Shown here one piece after another: positions 1 through 5,172 of a DNA stretch of 5,643 bases (within the stretch, counting starts at the first letter, position 1; each line of letters begins with the position of its first letter). The DNA lies in the NCBI GenBank assembly GCA_020859645.1, contig JAJBVU010000158.1, positions 1 through 5,643 of the forward strand, written 5' to 3'. The notes under the pieces were generated by a model. It did no database searches, was not told the origin of the DNA, and was given only the letters and a program-made list of their open reading frames with translations. The position numbers and the translations under genes were made by a program. Origin of the DNA: Eubacterium sp. (GTDB lineage Bacteria > Bacillota > Clostridia > Lachnospirales > CAG-274).

Positions 1-529
1 CTTCTAAATTTGTGCAGTAGTGCTTATCACCCTTACGGAGTTTTTCCAAGACTTCATTATAAGACTGCCATTTTACAAGCTGAATTTCAGCCGGGTCGGG
101 GCTTATGTCGTTTATGTCAATGTCTCTTTTAAGCAGATAAACCTTGTTAATTTGGTTGTCGTTGAAGGGCTTTCCGTAGAATATGTTGTGAGACGATGTC
201 CTCATCTTAAAGAGAAATTCAAGCTCGGAAGAATCAGCCTTTATGCCAAGCTCTTCATAAAGCTCTCTTAATGCCCCCTGTTCATATGTATCTCCTGCGC
301 TTAAATGACCTGCGCAGGAGGTGTCGAAACATGATGGGTGAGAGTCTTTGTCACTGCTTCTCAGCTGAAGCAAAACCTCCGTTTCGTTTGTTTCGGGGTT
401 TTTTCGGGCTATCCAAATGTGGGAAGCGGCGTGTAGGTCGCCGTCTCTGTGAACTAAGCTCCGTTCCTTCACCTCGCCTGTTTTGTTTCCCTTTTCGTCT
501 ATTATATCAAAAAATTCTTTTGTACTCAT
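1..529 (-). CDS. Nudix hydrolase, IPP-isomerase-like group (partial, C-terminus outside window)
   Basis: A hydrolase of the Nudix fold, which cleaves nucleoside-diphosphate-linked or prenyl-diphosphate substrates using a divalent metal. The first 176 residues are visible and the frame is still open at base 1. The Nudix box spans residues 74-96 (GHLSAGD, then RELYEELGI at 88-96): Gly, the metal-binding RE..EE core and the final G-I are present. Asp80 replaces the usual first Glu. As I recall it, this GHxSAGD form is seen in IPP-isomerase-like members, including the Nudix half of plant NUDX3. The N-terminal HRDGDLHAASHIWI stretch (28-41) also fits that group. Start: ATG at 529 with GAGAGGTG five bases upstream, supplied by a hairpin repeat. 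Some relatives carry a dipeptidyl-peptidase III domain after the Nudix domain; the missing C-terminus leaves this open. Substrate unknown. It has its own promoter, so a functional link to sporulation is not implied. Confidence 0.88.
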   Translation of the reverse strand, partial: MSTKEFFDIIDEKGNKTGEVKERSLVHRDGDLHAASHIWIARKNPETNETEVLLQLRSSDKDSHPSCFDTSCAGHLSAGDTYEQGALRELYEELGIKADSSELEFLFKMRTSSHNIFYGKPFNDNQINKVYLLKRDIDINDISPDPAEIQLVKWQSYNEVLEKLRKGDKHYCTNLE

Positions 530-533
530 ATGC

Positions 534-580
534 TCACCTCTCAGCTTCACTGCGTTCAGCAGCTCCCCTCAAGGGGAGCC
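534..580 (-). repeat. Hairpin repeat, copy 1 (5' leader of the Nudix gene)
   Basis: A 47-base element read on the minus strand from 580 to 534. It opens with a perfect 7-bp hairpin (positions 579-562, arms GCTCCCC and GGGGAGC, loop TTGA). A variable middle part follows, then CTGAGAGGTGA, which acts as the Shine-Dalgarno sequence of the Nudix gene. The first 21 and last 11 bases are identical to the copy before spoIIIAE (3528-3575). Here the middle is degenerate: only a weak 4-bp CTGC/GCAG stem can form. There is no T tract, so it does not look like an intrinsic terminator. Confidence 0.8.
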
Positions 581-586
581 TATATA

Positions 587-615
587 ATTATACCCCCAAA
601 CCATAACTTTTTCAA
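587..615 (-). promoter_or_regulatory. Sigma-A-type promoter for the Nudix gene
   Basis: Minus strand: TTGAAA (-35) at 615-610, a 17-base spacer, and a perfect TATAAT (-10) at 592-587. It begins just after the M23 peptidase stop codon (621-619). Transcription would be expected to start about seven bases past the -10, near position 580. That is the first base of the hairpin repeat, so the leader would consist almost wholly of the repeat. The motif match and spacing are seen directly; activity is inferred. Confidence 0.75.
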
Positions 616-618
616 CAA

Positions 619-1427
619 TCAATTATAAAGCGTCAGGGGGTCGAAGGCTATGCCGTCCTTTTCGGCAGTCAAATGAAGGTGAGGGCCTGTTGCCCAGCCG
701 GTCATTCCCGAAAGGGCTATTGTTTCCCCCTTGGAAACTCTGTCTCCTTCCTTAGCGGTCTGCTCCGAAAGGTGGGCATAAAGGGCAGTATATCCGTCGT
801 CGGTCTGCTGTTTTAAATATATGCCGAAGCTTTCGCTTTCTCCGGCGGCGGTTATAATCCCCGGGGCAACGGCTTTCACCTCGGTGCCTATGGGTACGGC
901 TATGTCTATGCCGTTGTGAAGCTCGGTTTTGCCTGTTATAGGGCTTGTCCTTTCGCCGAAAACGTCTGAAATTGTTCCGCCTTCAACGGGAAAAAGCCAT
1001 TCATCTTTTGCAGCGCCGTCAGCTAAGTCTATACTAACGGCGCTTATCTGTTTTTTAGCTGTTCCTCCATAAGCCTGTTTTGTTCAATCTGCTTTGTTAT
1101 GGTTTTGTCAACCTCGCTGTCCTCTTCGGAAAAAACCTCTGTTTCACCGAAGGAAAGGCTCGAATATATGTCTTTGATTTTGTCCTTCACGTCGGAAAAA
1201 GAGGCTGATTCCCCTATTGCTTCAGAAACCGCTGAGGTGAGCCTTTGGGTCAGGTCTGTGTTTATTTTTGAAAGCAGAAGAACCGCCGCCGCTAAGGTTA
1301 TACAAATATTAAGCCTTGTTATAAAGCTGCCTTTAAGGGCTGAGCTTCGGTTTCTTTTAAGGCTCTGCCTTGCGGCTCTCTGCGCCCTTAAGGGAACACG
1401 CCTTGAAGCCTGATTTATATTATTCAT
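619..1427 (-). CDS. Membrane-anchored M23 (LytM-type) metallopeptidase, expressed across a -1 frameshift
   Basis: Predicted zinc endopeptidase acting on peptidoglycan cross-links, or a LytM-fold structural partner of a sporulation membrane complex. If the ribosome slips -1 at 1056-1050, the product has 269 residues: a basic cytoplasmic N-terminus (1-38, rich in Arg/Lys), one membrane segment (about 39-55), a coiled, charged linker (56-140) and an M23 domain (about 145-269). Zinc and catalytic residues look intact: H171 and D175 (HNGID), H219 (YAHLS), H250 and H252 (GPHLH). The peptidase frame has a stop codon (TGA) shortly before the overlap and no usable start before the domain. The GTG at 879 lies after H171 and D175 and would give a protein lacking two metal/active-site residues. 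Start: ATG at 1427 with AAAGGTGAT six bases away; the GTG at 1436 is part of that ribosome binding site. A sigma-E-like promoter suggests mother-cell expression, resembling SpoIVFA more than forespore SpoIIQ. A simple frameshift mutation or read error cannot be excluded. Confidence 0.78.
1012..1068 (-). promoter_or_regulatory. Candidate programmed -1 frameshift signal (SD-like, slippery heptamer, hairpin)
   Basis: Read on the minus strand. GGAGGA at 1068-1063 is an internal Shine-Dalgarno-like sequence. After six bases comes A AAA AAC at 1056-1050, in zero-frame phase (CTA AAA AAC). After a five-base spacer comes a perfect 8-bp inverted repeat, AGCGCCGT (1044-1037) pairing with ACGGCGCT (1019-1012), with a 17-base loop. 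After a -1 slip the frame reads K-K-Q-I-S and continues open into the M23 domain. The order and distances resemble the known signal of E. coli dnaX. A AAA AAC is a classic -1 heptamer, but in E. coli it is less efficient than A AAA AAG. All elements are seen directly; function is inferred. Confidence 0.6.
1044..1427 (-). CDS. Zero-frame product: 127-residue membrane anchor without peptidase domain
   Basis: This is what conventional translation makes from the same start (ATG at 1427): the basic N-terminus, the single membrane segment (residues about 39-55), the charged linker, and a TAA stop at 1046-1044 only two codons after the slippery heptamer. The short form shares residues 1-124 with the full peptidase and ends K-N-R. 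It could be a by-product, or a partner that modulates assembly of the long form. If the frame change is a mutation or an error, this short protein does not exist as a separate functional product. Confidence 0.5.
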   Translation of the reverse strand: MNNINQASRRVPLRAQRAARQSLKRNRSSALKGSFITRLNICITLAAAVLLLSKINTDLTQRLTSAVSEAIGESASFSDVKDKIKDIYSSLSFGETEVFSEEDSEVDKTITKQIEQNRLMEEQLKNR

Positions 1428-1457
1428 TATAATCACCTTTTCTGTTGTTTTTTAACA

Positions 1458-1486
1458 ATTGTATGCTTAAGACCTTCTAATTATTA
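1458..1486 (-). promoter_or_regulatory. Sigma-E-like promoter for the M23 peptidase gene
   Basis: Minus strand: TAATAAT (-35) at 1486-1480, a 14-base spacer, and CATACAAT (-10) at 1465-1458. The -10 is a full match to the mother-cell sigma-E consensus CATACAHT known from Bacillus subtilis, and the -35 matches KMATATT at six of seven positions. The start of transcription would lie near 1451, leaving a leader of about 24 bases to the ATG at 1427. This puts the peptidase under mother-cell control, like the divergent spoIIIA operon. Confidence 0.7.
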
Positions 1487-1508
1487 CCCATTTAAAAGAT
1501 ATTTATAC

Positions 1509-1537
1509 GAATATTACTCATTGGACAGGCATAGTCT
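1509..1537 (+). promoter_or_regulatory. Sigma-E-like promoter for the spoIIIA operon
   Basis: GAATATT (-35) at 1509-1515 matches the sigma-E consensus KMATATT at all positions. A 14-base spacer separates it from CATAGTCT (-10) at 1530-1537, which matches CATACAHT at six of eight. The spoIIIA operon of B. subtilis is transcribed by sigma-E, so the call agrees with known biology. The expected transcription start, near 1544, lies at the edge of the spoIIIAA ribosome binding site, giving a leader of only about 14 bases. Confidence 0.68.
1521..1530 (+). promoter_or_regulatory. Possible SpoIIID binding site
   Basis: TTGGACAGGC fits the published SpoIIID consensus WWRRACARNY at every position. It lies between the -35 and -10 of the spoIIIA promoter and touches the first base of the -10, a position suited to repression. 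SpoIIID is the mother-cell regulator that shuts down or tunes many sigma-E genes. A match this degenerate is expected by chance about once per 4,096 positions per strand, or roughly 6 percent for this intergenic region, so the call is suggestive only. Confidence 0.4.
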
Positions 1538-1557
1538 TTTCTAAGAGGTGATTTTTA

Positions 1558-2379
1558 ATGACCGAAGATGAAATGATTAATAAATATTTTGAGGGTGAAA
1601 TTCGGGAGGAAATTTTAAGAAACAAGCCCAAGGGACTTAACGAAATAAGGTTAAGAGCCGGTCAGCCTGTTATTTTAAGATACGGCTCAGAGGAAAGGGT
1701 CTTAAGCTGCAAGATTATCGAGGAAGAGCTTGAAAGAATTGCCGCAAAAATGGCTGAATATTCTGTCTATGCCTTTAAAGAGGAAATAAAAAGGGGCTTC
1801 ATTACCCTTAAAGGGGGCTTCAGAGTTGGTATCTGCGGAAGAGCCGTTATAAGCTGCGGTGAGGTTAAGGGAATGAGAAATATTTCTTCCCTTAATATAA
1901 GAGTACCCTGTAAGACTTTGGGCTGCAGCGAAAGGGTTATGAAGGCTTACGAAAAGGGCTTTAAAAATACGGTTATTGTGTCTCCCCCGGGCTGCGGAAA
2001 AACCTCTCTTTTAAGGGATTTAATAAGACAGCTTTGCAAAAAAGGCTATAACGTAGGTGTCTGCGACGAGCGAGGGGAAATAGGCTGTTTTAATGATTTG
2101 GGCTTAAGGGCGGACGTTTTAGAGGGCTTTTCAAAAAGAGACTCTTTGGAAATTTTAATAAGGGCTTTAAACCCGGATATTGCGGCAGCGGACGAGCTTG
2201 GGGGAAAAGATGATTTTTCCGCAGTTAAAGAGGCTTCATATAAGGGCGTGGGAATTTTAGCCACAGTTCATGGAGACAGCGTAAGGGAGTATATGAAGGG
2301 CTTTTTTGACATCGCCGTTATTCTCGAGGGCAAAAAGGGAAAGGGGGAAATTAAGGAAATATGTACACTGCACTGTTAG
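1558..2379 (+). CDS. spoIIIAA: Stage III sporulation protein AA, secretion-type ATPase
   Basis: Cytoplasmic mother-cell ATPase of the SpoIIIA-SpoIIQ channel, related to the ATPases of type II/IV secretion systems. It has 273 residues, against about 307 in B. subtilis. The N-terminal domain (about 1-130) includes the conserved GFRVGICGRAV segment (87-97). Walker A is PPGCGKTS at 143-150. A conserved GVCDERGEI motif sits at 167-175, the Walker B region NPDIAAADELGG at 205-216, and ATVHG at 235-239, as expected for the family. Start: ATG at 1558 with AAGAGGTGAT ending five bases upstream. It is the first gene of the operon, behind a sigma-E-like promoter. Its last 19 bases overlap the start of spoIIIAB, implying translational coupling. 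All nucleotide-binding motifs appear intact. Confidence 0.96.
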   Translation: MTEDEMINKYFEGEIREEILRNKPKGLNEIRLRAGQPVILRYGSEERVLSCKIIEEELERIAAKMAEYSVYAFKEEIKRGFITLKGGFRVGICGRAVISCGEVKGMRNISSLNIRVPCKTLGCSERVMKAYEKGFKNTVIVSPPGCGKTSLLRDLIRQLCKKGYNVGVCDERGEIGCFNDLGLRADVLEGFSKRDSLEILIRALNPDIAAADELGGKDDFSAVKEASYKGVGILATVHGDSVREYMKGFFDIAVILEGKKGKGEIKEICTLHC

Positions 2380-2888
2380 TGAAGCTTTCGGGCTGTTTTG
2401 TTATGATTTTTTCAAGCTTTGTTTTGGGGGAATATTTCGCCCTGCGGTCAAGGCTCCGCCTAAGTCAGCTTTATGAAATGAAAATGGGCATAAGCCTTTT
2501 ATCCGCCGACATTGAAATGAATTTAACCCCGGCGGCAGTAAGCGCCTTAAAGACAGCCGGGAGGCTTAAAGAGCCTGTTTCCGAAATTTTTAAGACCTTC
2601 GGAGAAAAGCTCAAAGAGGGCGAAAGAGTTGAAAGGGCTTGGGGTTATGCCTTAAATAAAAATGCAGAAAAAACATTTTTAAAGGAAGAGGACATAGAGG
2701 GGCTTTCCCCTTTGGGTAAAATTTTGGAGTGTCTGGACGTAGAAAGACAGGAAAAGGGGCTTGAAGCCGTCAGAGGGTATATTGACAGAAAAACAGCGGA
2801 GCTTGAGGGCGAATTTTTGAAAAACCAAAAGCTTTACAGAAGCATTTCCCTTTTGGGCGGAATTTTTACGGCGGTAGTTTTGTTTTAG
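2361..2888 (+). CDS. spoIIIAB: Stage III sporulation protein AB
   Basis: Membrane protein of the mother-cell SpoIIIA complex, with an overall plan resembling the GspF/PilC platform proteins of secretion systems. It has 175 residues (B. subtilis about 171). A hydrophobic N-terminal helix (about 5-26) is followed by a helical soluble domain with the family pattern of a basic segment (RSRLRLSQL), LSADIEMNLTP and a central ERAWGYAL. A C-terminal hydrophobic helix (about 162-175) ends the protein. Start: ATG at 2361, 19 bases inside spoIIIAA, with AAGGA only three bases upstream and AAGGGGG further back. A GTG at 2379, overlapping the spoIIIAA stop, would align better with the B. subtilis N-terminus (VKLSG against LKLLG) but has no ribosome binding site, so the ATG is preferred with some doubt. 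Confidence 0.95.
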   Translation: MYTALLVKLSGCFVMIFSSFVLGEYFALRSRLRLSQLYEMKMGISLLSADIEMNLTPAAVSALKTAGRLKEPVSEIFKTFGEKLKEGERVERAWGYALNKNAEKTFLKEEDIEGLSPLGKILECLDVERQEKGLEAVRGYIDRKTAELEGEFLKNQKLYRSISLLGGIFTAVVLF

Positions 2889-2900
2889 GAGGGATCGAAA

Positions 2901-3095
2901 GTGGATATTGAAATTGTTTTTAAAATTGCGGCGACAGGTATTCTTGTGGCGGTGTTAAACCAGGTTCTTATAAGAGCCGGCAGAGAGGAACAGGCTATGA
3001 TGACCACACTTGCAGGGCTTGTGGTGGTTTTGTTTTGGCTCATACAATACATAAGCGAGCTTTTTGACACAATGGAGACAATTTTTAATTTGTGA
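2901..3095 (+). CDS. spoIIIAC: Stage III sporulation protein AC
   Basis: Small integral membrane protein of the SpoIIIA complex, 64 residues (B. subtilis 68). Two membrane helices (about 5-24 and 33-52) are separated by a short charged loop, RAGREEQ (25-31). The N-terminus, with VFKIAATGILVA, matches the family. Start is GTG at 2901. A strong AGGAGGG (2887-2893) seven bases upstream decides it, and that site overlaps the spoIIIAB stop codon. Seven bases separate its stop from spoIIIAD, with which it shares a similar fold and probably forms part of the same membrane assembly. Confidence 0.95.
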   Translation: MDIEIVFKIAATGILVAVLNQVLIRAGREEQAMMTTLAGLVVVLFWLIQYISELFDTMETIFNL

Positions 3096-3102
3096 GGGAG
3101 CT

Positions 3103-3489
3103 ATGGACATTTTTAAAATAACGGCTGTTGGGCTGGCGGCGGCAGTGTTTTCGGTTATGCTTAAGGAAAAAAGCCCTCAAACCGCCTTGGCGGTTTCGGC
3201 AGTGGGCTGCATTGTAATTTTGTTTGCGGTTTTGCCGAAAATCGAGGTGATTTTTCAGGTTCTTAAGAAGATTGAAGATATGATTAAGGGCGAGGGTACA
3301 TATGTTAAGCTTGTTTTGAAAATTGCGGCGGTGGGCTATATTTCTTCTTTTGGGGGCAGTCTTTGCCGAGACTTCGGCGAAAGTGCATTGGGCGAAAAAA
3401 TAGAGCTTGGCGGAAAGGTGGTTATACTTTTGTTTTCACTGCCTGTTATAACCGGACTTTTAGATATGTTAAATGAGCTTATGCCATAG
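3103..3489 (+). CDS. spoIIIAD: Stage III sporulation protein AD
   Basis: Integral membrane protein of the mother-cell channel complex, 128 residues (B. subtilis 133). Hydrophobic segments lie at about 5-20, 28-44, 68-83 and 103-121. The conserved middle motifs VLKIAAVGYISSFG (71-84) and GEKIELGGKVVIL (97-109) identify it. Start: ATG at 3103 with GAGGG four bases upstream. It aligns with the family N-terminus, and an upstream in-frame ATG at 3064 would lie inside spoIIIAC and is rejected. The stop codon TAG (3487-3489) borrows its last G from the first base of a hairpin repeat, so the repeat abuts the gene directly. Confidence 0.95.
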   Translation: MDIFKITAVGLAAAVFSVMLKEKSPQTALAVSAVGCIVILFAVLPKIEVIFQVLKKIEDMIKGEGTYVKLVLKIAAVGYISSFGGSLCRDFGESALGEKIELGGKVVILLFSLPVITGLLDMLNELMP

Positions 3490-3504
3490 GCTCCCCTTGA
3501 GGGG
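3489..3504 (+). repeat. Hairpin repeat, truncated copy 2 (after spoIIIAD)
   Basis: The first 16 bases of the repeat, GGCTCCCCTTGAGGGG, start at the last base of the spoIIIAD stop codon. The closing AGC arm and the second hairpin are missing. The following bases instead form a weak 5-bp stem (GTAAT at 3504-3508 with ATTAC at 3519-3523). It is immediately followed by the full copy at 3528, so two repeat units are stacked in the spoIIIAD-spoIIIAE gap. No T tract follows, so a terminator is unlikely. Confidence 0.7.
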
Positions 3505-3527
3505 TAATACTGTGAGCAATTACGAAA

Positions 3528-3575
3528 GGCTCCCCTTGAGGGGAGCTGTCACACGAAAGTGTGACTGAGAGGTGA
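3528..3575 (+). repeat. Hairpin repeat, full copy 3 (leader of spoIIIAE)
   Basis: A 48-base element with two perfect hairpins. The first is GCTCCCC/GGGGAGC (3529-3546, loop TTGA). The second is GTCACAC/GTGTGAC (3548-3565), closed by a GAAA tetraloop of the GNRA type. It ends with CTGAGAGGTGA, whose GAGAGGTG (3567-3574) is the only credible ribosome binding site for spoIIIAE. Compared with copy 1 (534-580 minus), the first 21 and last 11 bases are identical and the middle differs. Confidence 0.82.
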
Positions 3576-3585
3576 AGAACTACAT

Positions 3586-4689
3586 ATGAAAAAGACTTTA
3601 ATTTTTATTATTATGATATGGCTGTTTGTTGCCCCTGTCTTTGGCTCAGACTTAAACGGCAAGCTTTCAGACTTTAATTATAGTACAGCAGAGGAAGAAT
3701 TTTATGAAGGAACAGGCATAAAAATAAACTTTGCCGACCTTGTTTACGGAGCTGTTTCGGGCGACGGCTTTTGGGACAAAGTCTGTTCACTTTTAGTAGA
3801 CAGGGTTTTGGGCGAGGGGCTTGCTTCTCTTAAGGGCATAAGGCTTTTGATAATTATGGGCATTTTAAGCGGCTTTTTCAAAAACCTGACCGACAGCTTT
3901 GCGAAAAAGGGAACAGCGGAAACAGGCTTTTGGGTCTGTTATATGGTCTGTGTGGGCTTAGGTCTCGGCGCTTTTCTGCCTATGGTTAAGCTTATGAGCG
4001 GCTTCTGTTCAGAGGTTTCCGGCTTTGTTCAAAGCTGTCTGCCCTTAATGCTGACTGTCATAACCGCCGGAGGTTCGCCTGCTGAGGCTTTAAGCTACGG
4101 CGGAATTGTTTCCCTCAGTGTGGGAGTTACGGCAAAGCTTGCGGAAACTCTGACTGCTCCCCTGCTTCGTCTTGCGGCGGTTATCTGCGTTGTAAACTGC
4201 ATTTCCGAAGAAAAATCATTAGACAAGCTTTTTCTCTTAATAAAAAAGCTTACGGAAACAGCACTAAAAGCCGGAGCGGTTTTGTTCGGGCTTGTGTGTT
4301 CTCTTTCGAAATTGGGTTCGGGAGCAGGGGGAGGGCTTATAAAAAAAGGGGCAAAAGCGGCAGTTGAAATGGTGCCTGTTGCCGGAGACGTAATCAAGGG
4401 AAGCTTAGACGCCGGGGCGGCGGTTTTGGGGGCGGTCAAAAGCGGAACGGGAATTGTTTTCATTGTTCTCATAGGGGTTTACGCCGCACTGCCTGTTTTA
4501 AAGGTTTTGGCTGCGGGGCTTGCCTTTAAGCTGGCGGCAGGGCTTATAGAGCCTGTCTGCGACAAAAGAATAGCGGAAATGGCAGACAGCTTAGGCGACT
4601 TGACATTTTTGATTTTAGGCGTAATTTTTTTGGTATCTTACGTTTTTATTTTCGGTGCGCTTGTGTTTATTGCCGTAACGAACGGGTGA
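3586..4689 (+). CDS. spoIIIAE: Stage III sporulation protein AE
   Basis: Large polytopic membrane component of the SpoIIIA channel, thought to act with AB-AD as the membrane export platform. It has 367 residues (B. subtilis about 399). The N-terminus is a clear signal sequence (KK, then hydrophobic residues 4-19, with a possible cleavage after APVFG at 20). A short outside region (21-80) follows, then hydrophobic segments at about 84-97, 115-137, 171-186, 192-206, 228-240, 289-322 and 339-363. The motif VPVAGDVIKGSLDAG (263-277) matches the conserved VPVxG...D region of the family. Start: ATG at 3586, with GAGAGGTG eleven bases upstream. That spacing is long and the site comes from the hairpin repeat at 3528-3575. 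A 96-base gap before this gene is unusual for this tight operon. It is separated from spoIIIAF by four bases. Confidence 0.95.
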   Translation: MKKTLIFIIMIWLFVAPVFGSDLNGKLSDFNYSTAEEEFYEGTGIKINFADLVYGAVSGDGFWDKVCSLLVDRVLGEGLASLKGIRLLIIMGILSGFFKNLTDSFAKKGTAETGFWVCYMVCVGLGLGAFLPMVKLMSGFCSEVSGFVQSCLPLMLTVITAGGSPAEALSYGGIVSLSVGVTAKLAETLTAPLLRLAAVICVVNCISEEKSLDKLFLLIKKLTETALKAGAVLFGLVCSLSKLGSGAGGGLIKKGAKAAVEMVPVAGDVIKGSLDAGAAVLGAVKSGTGIVFIVLIGVYAALPVLKVLAAGLAFKLAAGLIEPVCDKRIAEMADSLGDLTFLILGVIFLVSYVFIFGALVFIAVTNG

Positions 4690-4693
4690 TTTT

Positions 4694-5170
4694 ATGGAAA
4701 ATGTTTATGACTATATAAGGAATATAGGCTGCTTTGCGGTGTTTGCGGCGGCGGTTAAAATGATTTCCCCCGAGGGCAGCTTTAGGGGCTACATAAATAT
4801 GCTTTTGGGGCTTGTGCTTATGGGGATAATGTTAAACCCCGTAAGTGCGGTCTTAAAAACAACTCTTCCCGAGCTTCAAGACTATGTTTTGAAAGAGGGT
4901 TCTTCACTTTGGTCAGAAGCCTTTGACGAGGAAGAAAACAGAGAAACAGTTCTTTTGGAATATGAAGGTCTTGTTTGCGCAAGGGTTTTGAAGCTTTGTG
5001 AAGGCTATATAGAAAACCCTTCTGTCAGTGCGGAAATAGGAGATAATTTTTCCGTCAGCAGAATTTATATTAAAGGAAAGCAGACAGGAGACACAGAAGG
5101 GCTTAAAAGCCTTATTGCCGAAATTTTCGGCTGTGAAGAGGAAAATATAATTATAACGGAGGACGAATAA
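4694..5170 (+). CDS. spoIIIAF: Stage III sporulation protein AF
   Basis: Membrane-anchored component of the SpoIIIA complex, 158 residues (B. subtilis about 206, so this copy is short). Two membrane helices lie at about 8-24 and 33-49, with the family signature ISPEGSFRGYINMLLGL (24-40) and NPV (48-50). A C-terminal soluble domain (about 80-158) of mixed alpha/beta character follows, ending with an acidic tail; in known members it has a ring-building-motif fold. Start: ATG at 4694. The GGGTGA four bases upstream overlaps the spoIIIAE stop, a weak but plausible site. The shortness probably reflects a reduced linker, because both the helices and the C-terminal IYIKG and EENIIIT strands are present. 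Confidence 0.93.
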   Translation: MENVYDYIRNIGCFAVFAAAVKMISPEGSFRGYINMLLGLVLMGIMLNPVSAVLKTTLPELQDYVLKEGSSLWSEAFDEEENRETVLLEYEGLVCARVLKLCEGYIENPSVSAEIGDNFSVSRIYIKGKQTGDTEGLKSLIAEIFGCEEENIIITEDE

Positions 5171-5172
5171 AG

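Noticed and set aside
20..606. Plus-strand open frames at 20-271 and 271-606.
   Set aside because: They lie opposite the Nudix gene, whose protein has a recognisable Nudix box. Their translations show no family features, and the second runs through a repeat.
879..881. A start at GTG 879 giving an independent 86-residue M23 protein on the minus strand.
   Set aside because: It would begin inside the domain, after the HNGID motif, and lose one zinc ligand (Asp) and the first His. No good ribosome binding site precedes it, and the same frame encodes typical M23 sequence for about 60 further residues upstream.
1050..1056. Transcriptional slippage on the A run as the source of the frame change.
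   Set aside because: Six A residues are short for efficient polymerase slippage, and the phased heptamer with flanking SD-like sequence and hairpin fits ribosomal slippage better. It is not fully excluded.
1099..1413. Plus-strand open frame opposite the M23 anchor segment.
   Set aside because: The minus-strand frame has a promoter, a ribosome binding site and a logical anchor-peptidase layout. The plus-strand frame has none of these.
1434..1436. GTG at 1436 as start of the M23 gene.
   Set aside because: This GTG is part of the AAAGGTGAT ribosome binding site that serves the ATG at 1427, six bases further on.
3064..3102. An upstream ATG extending spoIIIAD into spoIIIAC.
   Set aside because: The family N-terminus aligns with the ATG at 3103, which has its own GAGGG site. 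The extension is simply spoIIIAC sequence in another frame.
3489..3575. Intrinsic transcription terminator splitting the spoIIIA operon.
   Set aside because: The hairpins are strong but none is followed by a run of T residues, and the downstream genes belong to the same operon with no promoter that I can see in the gap.
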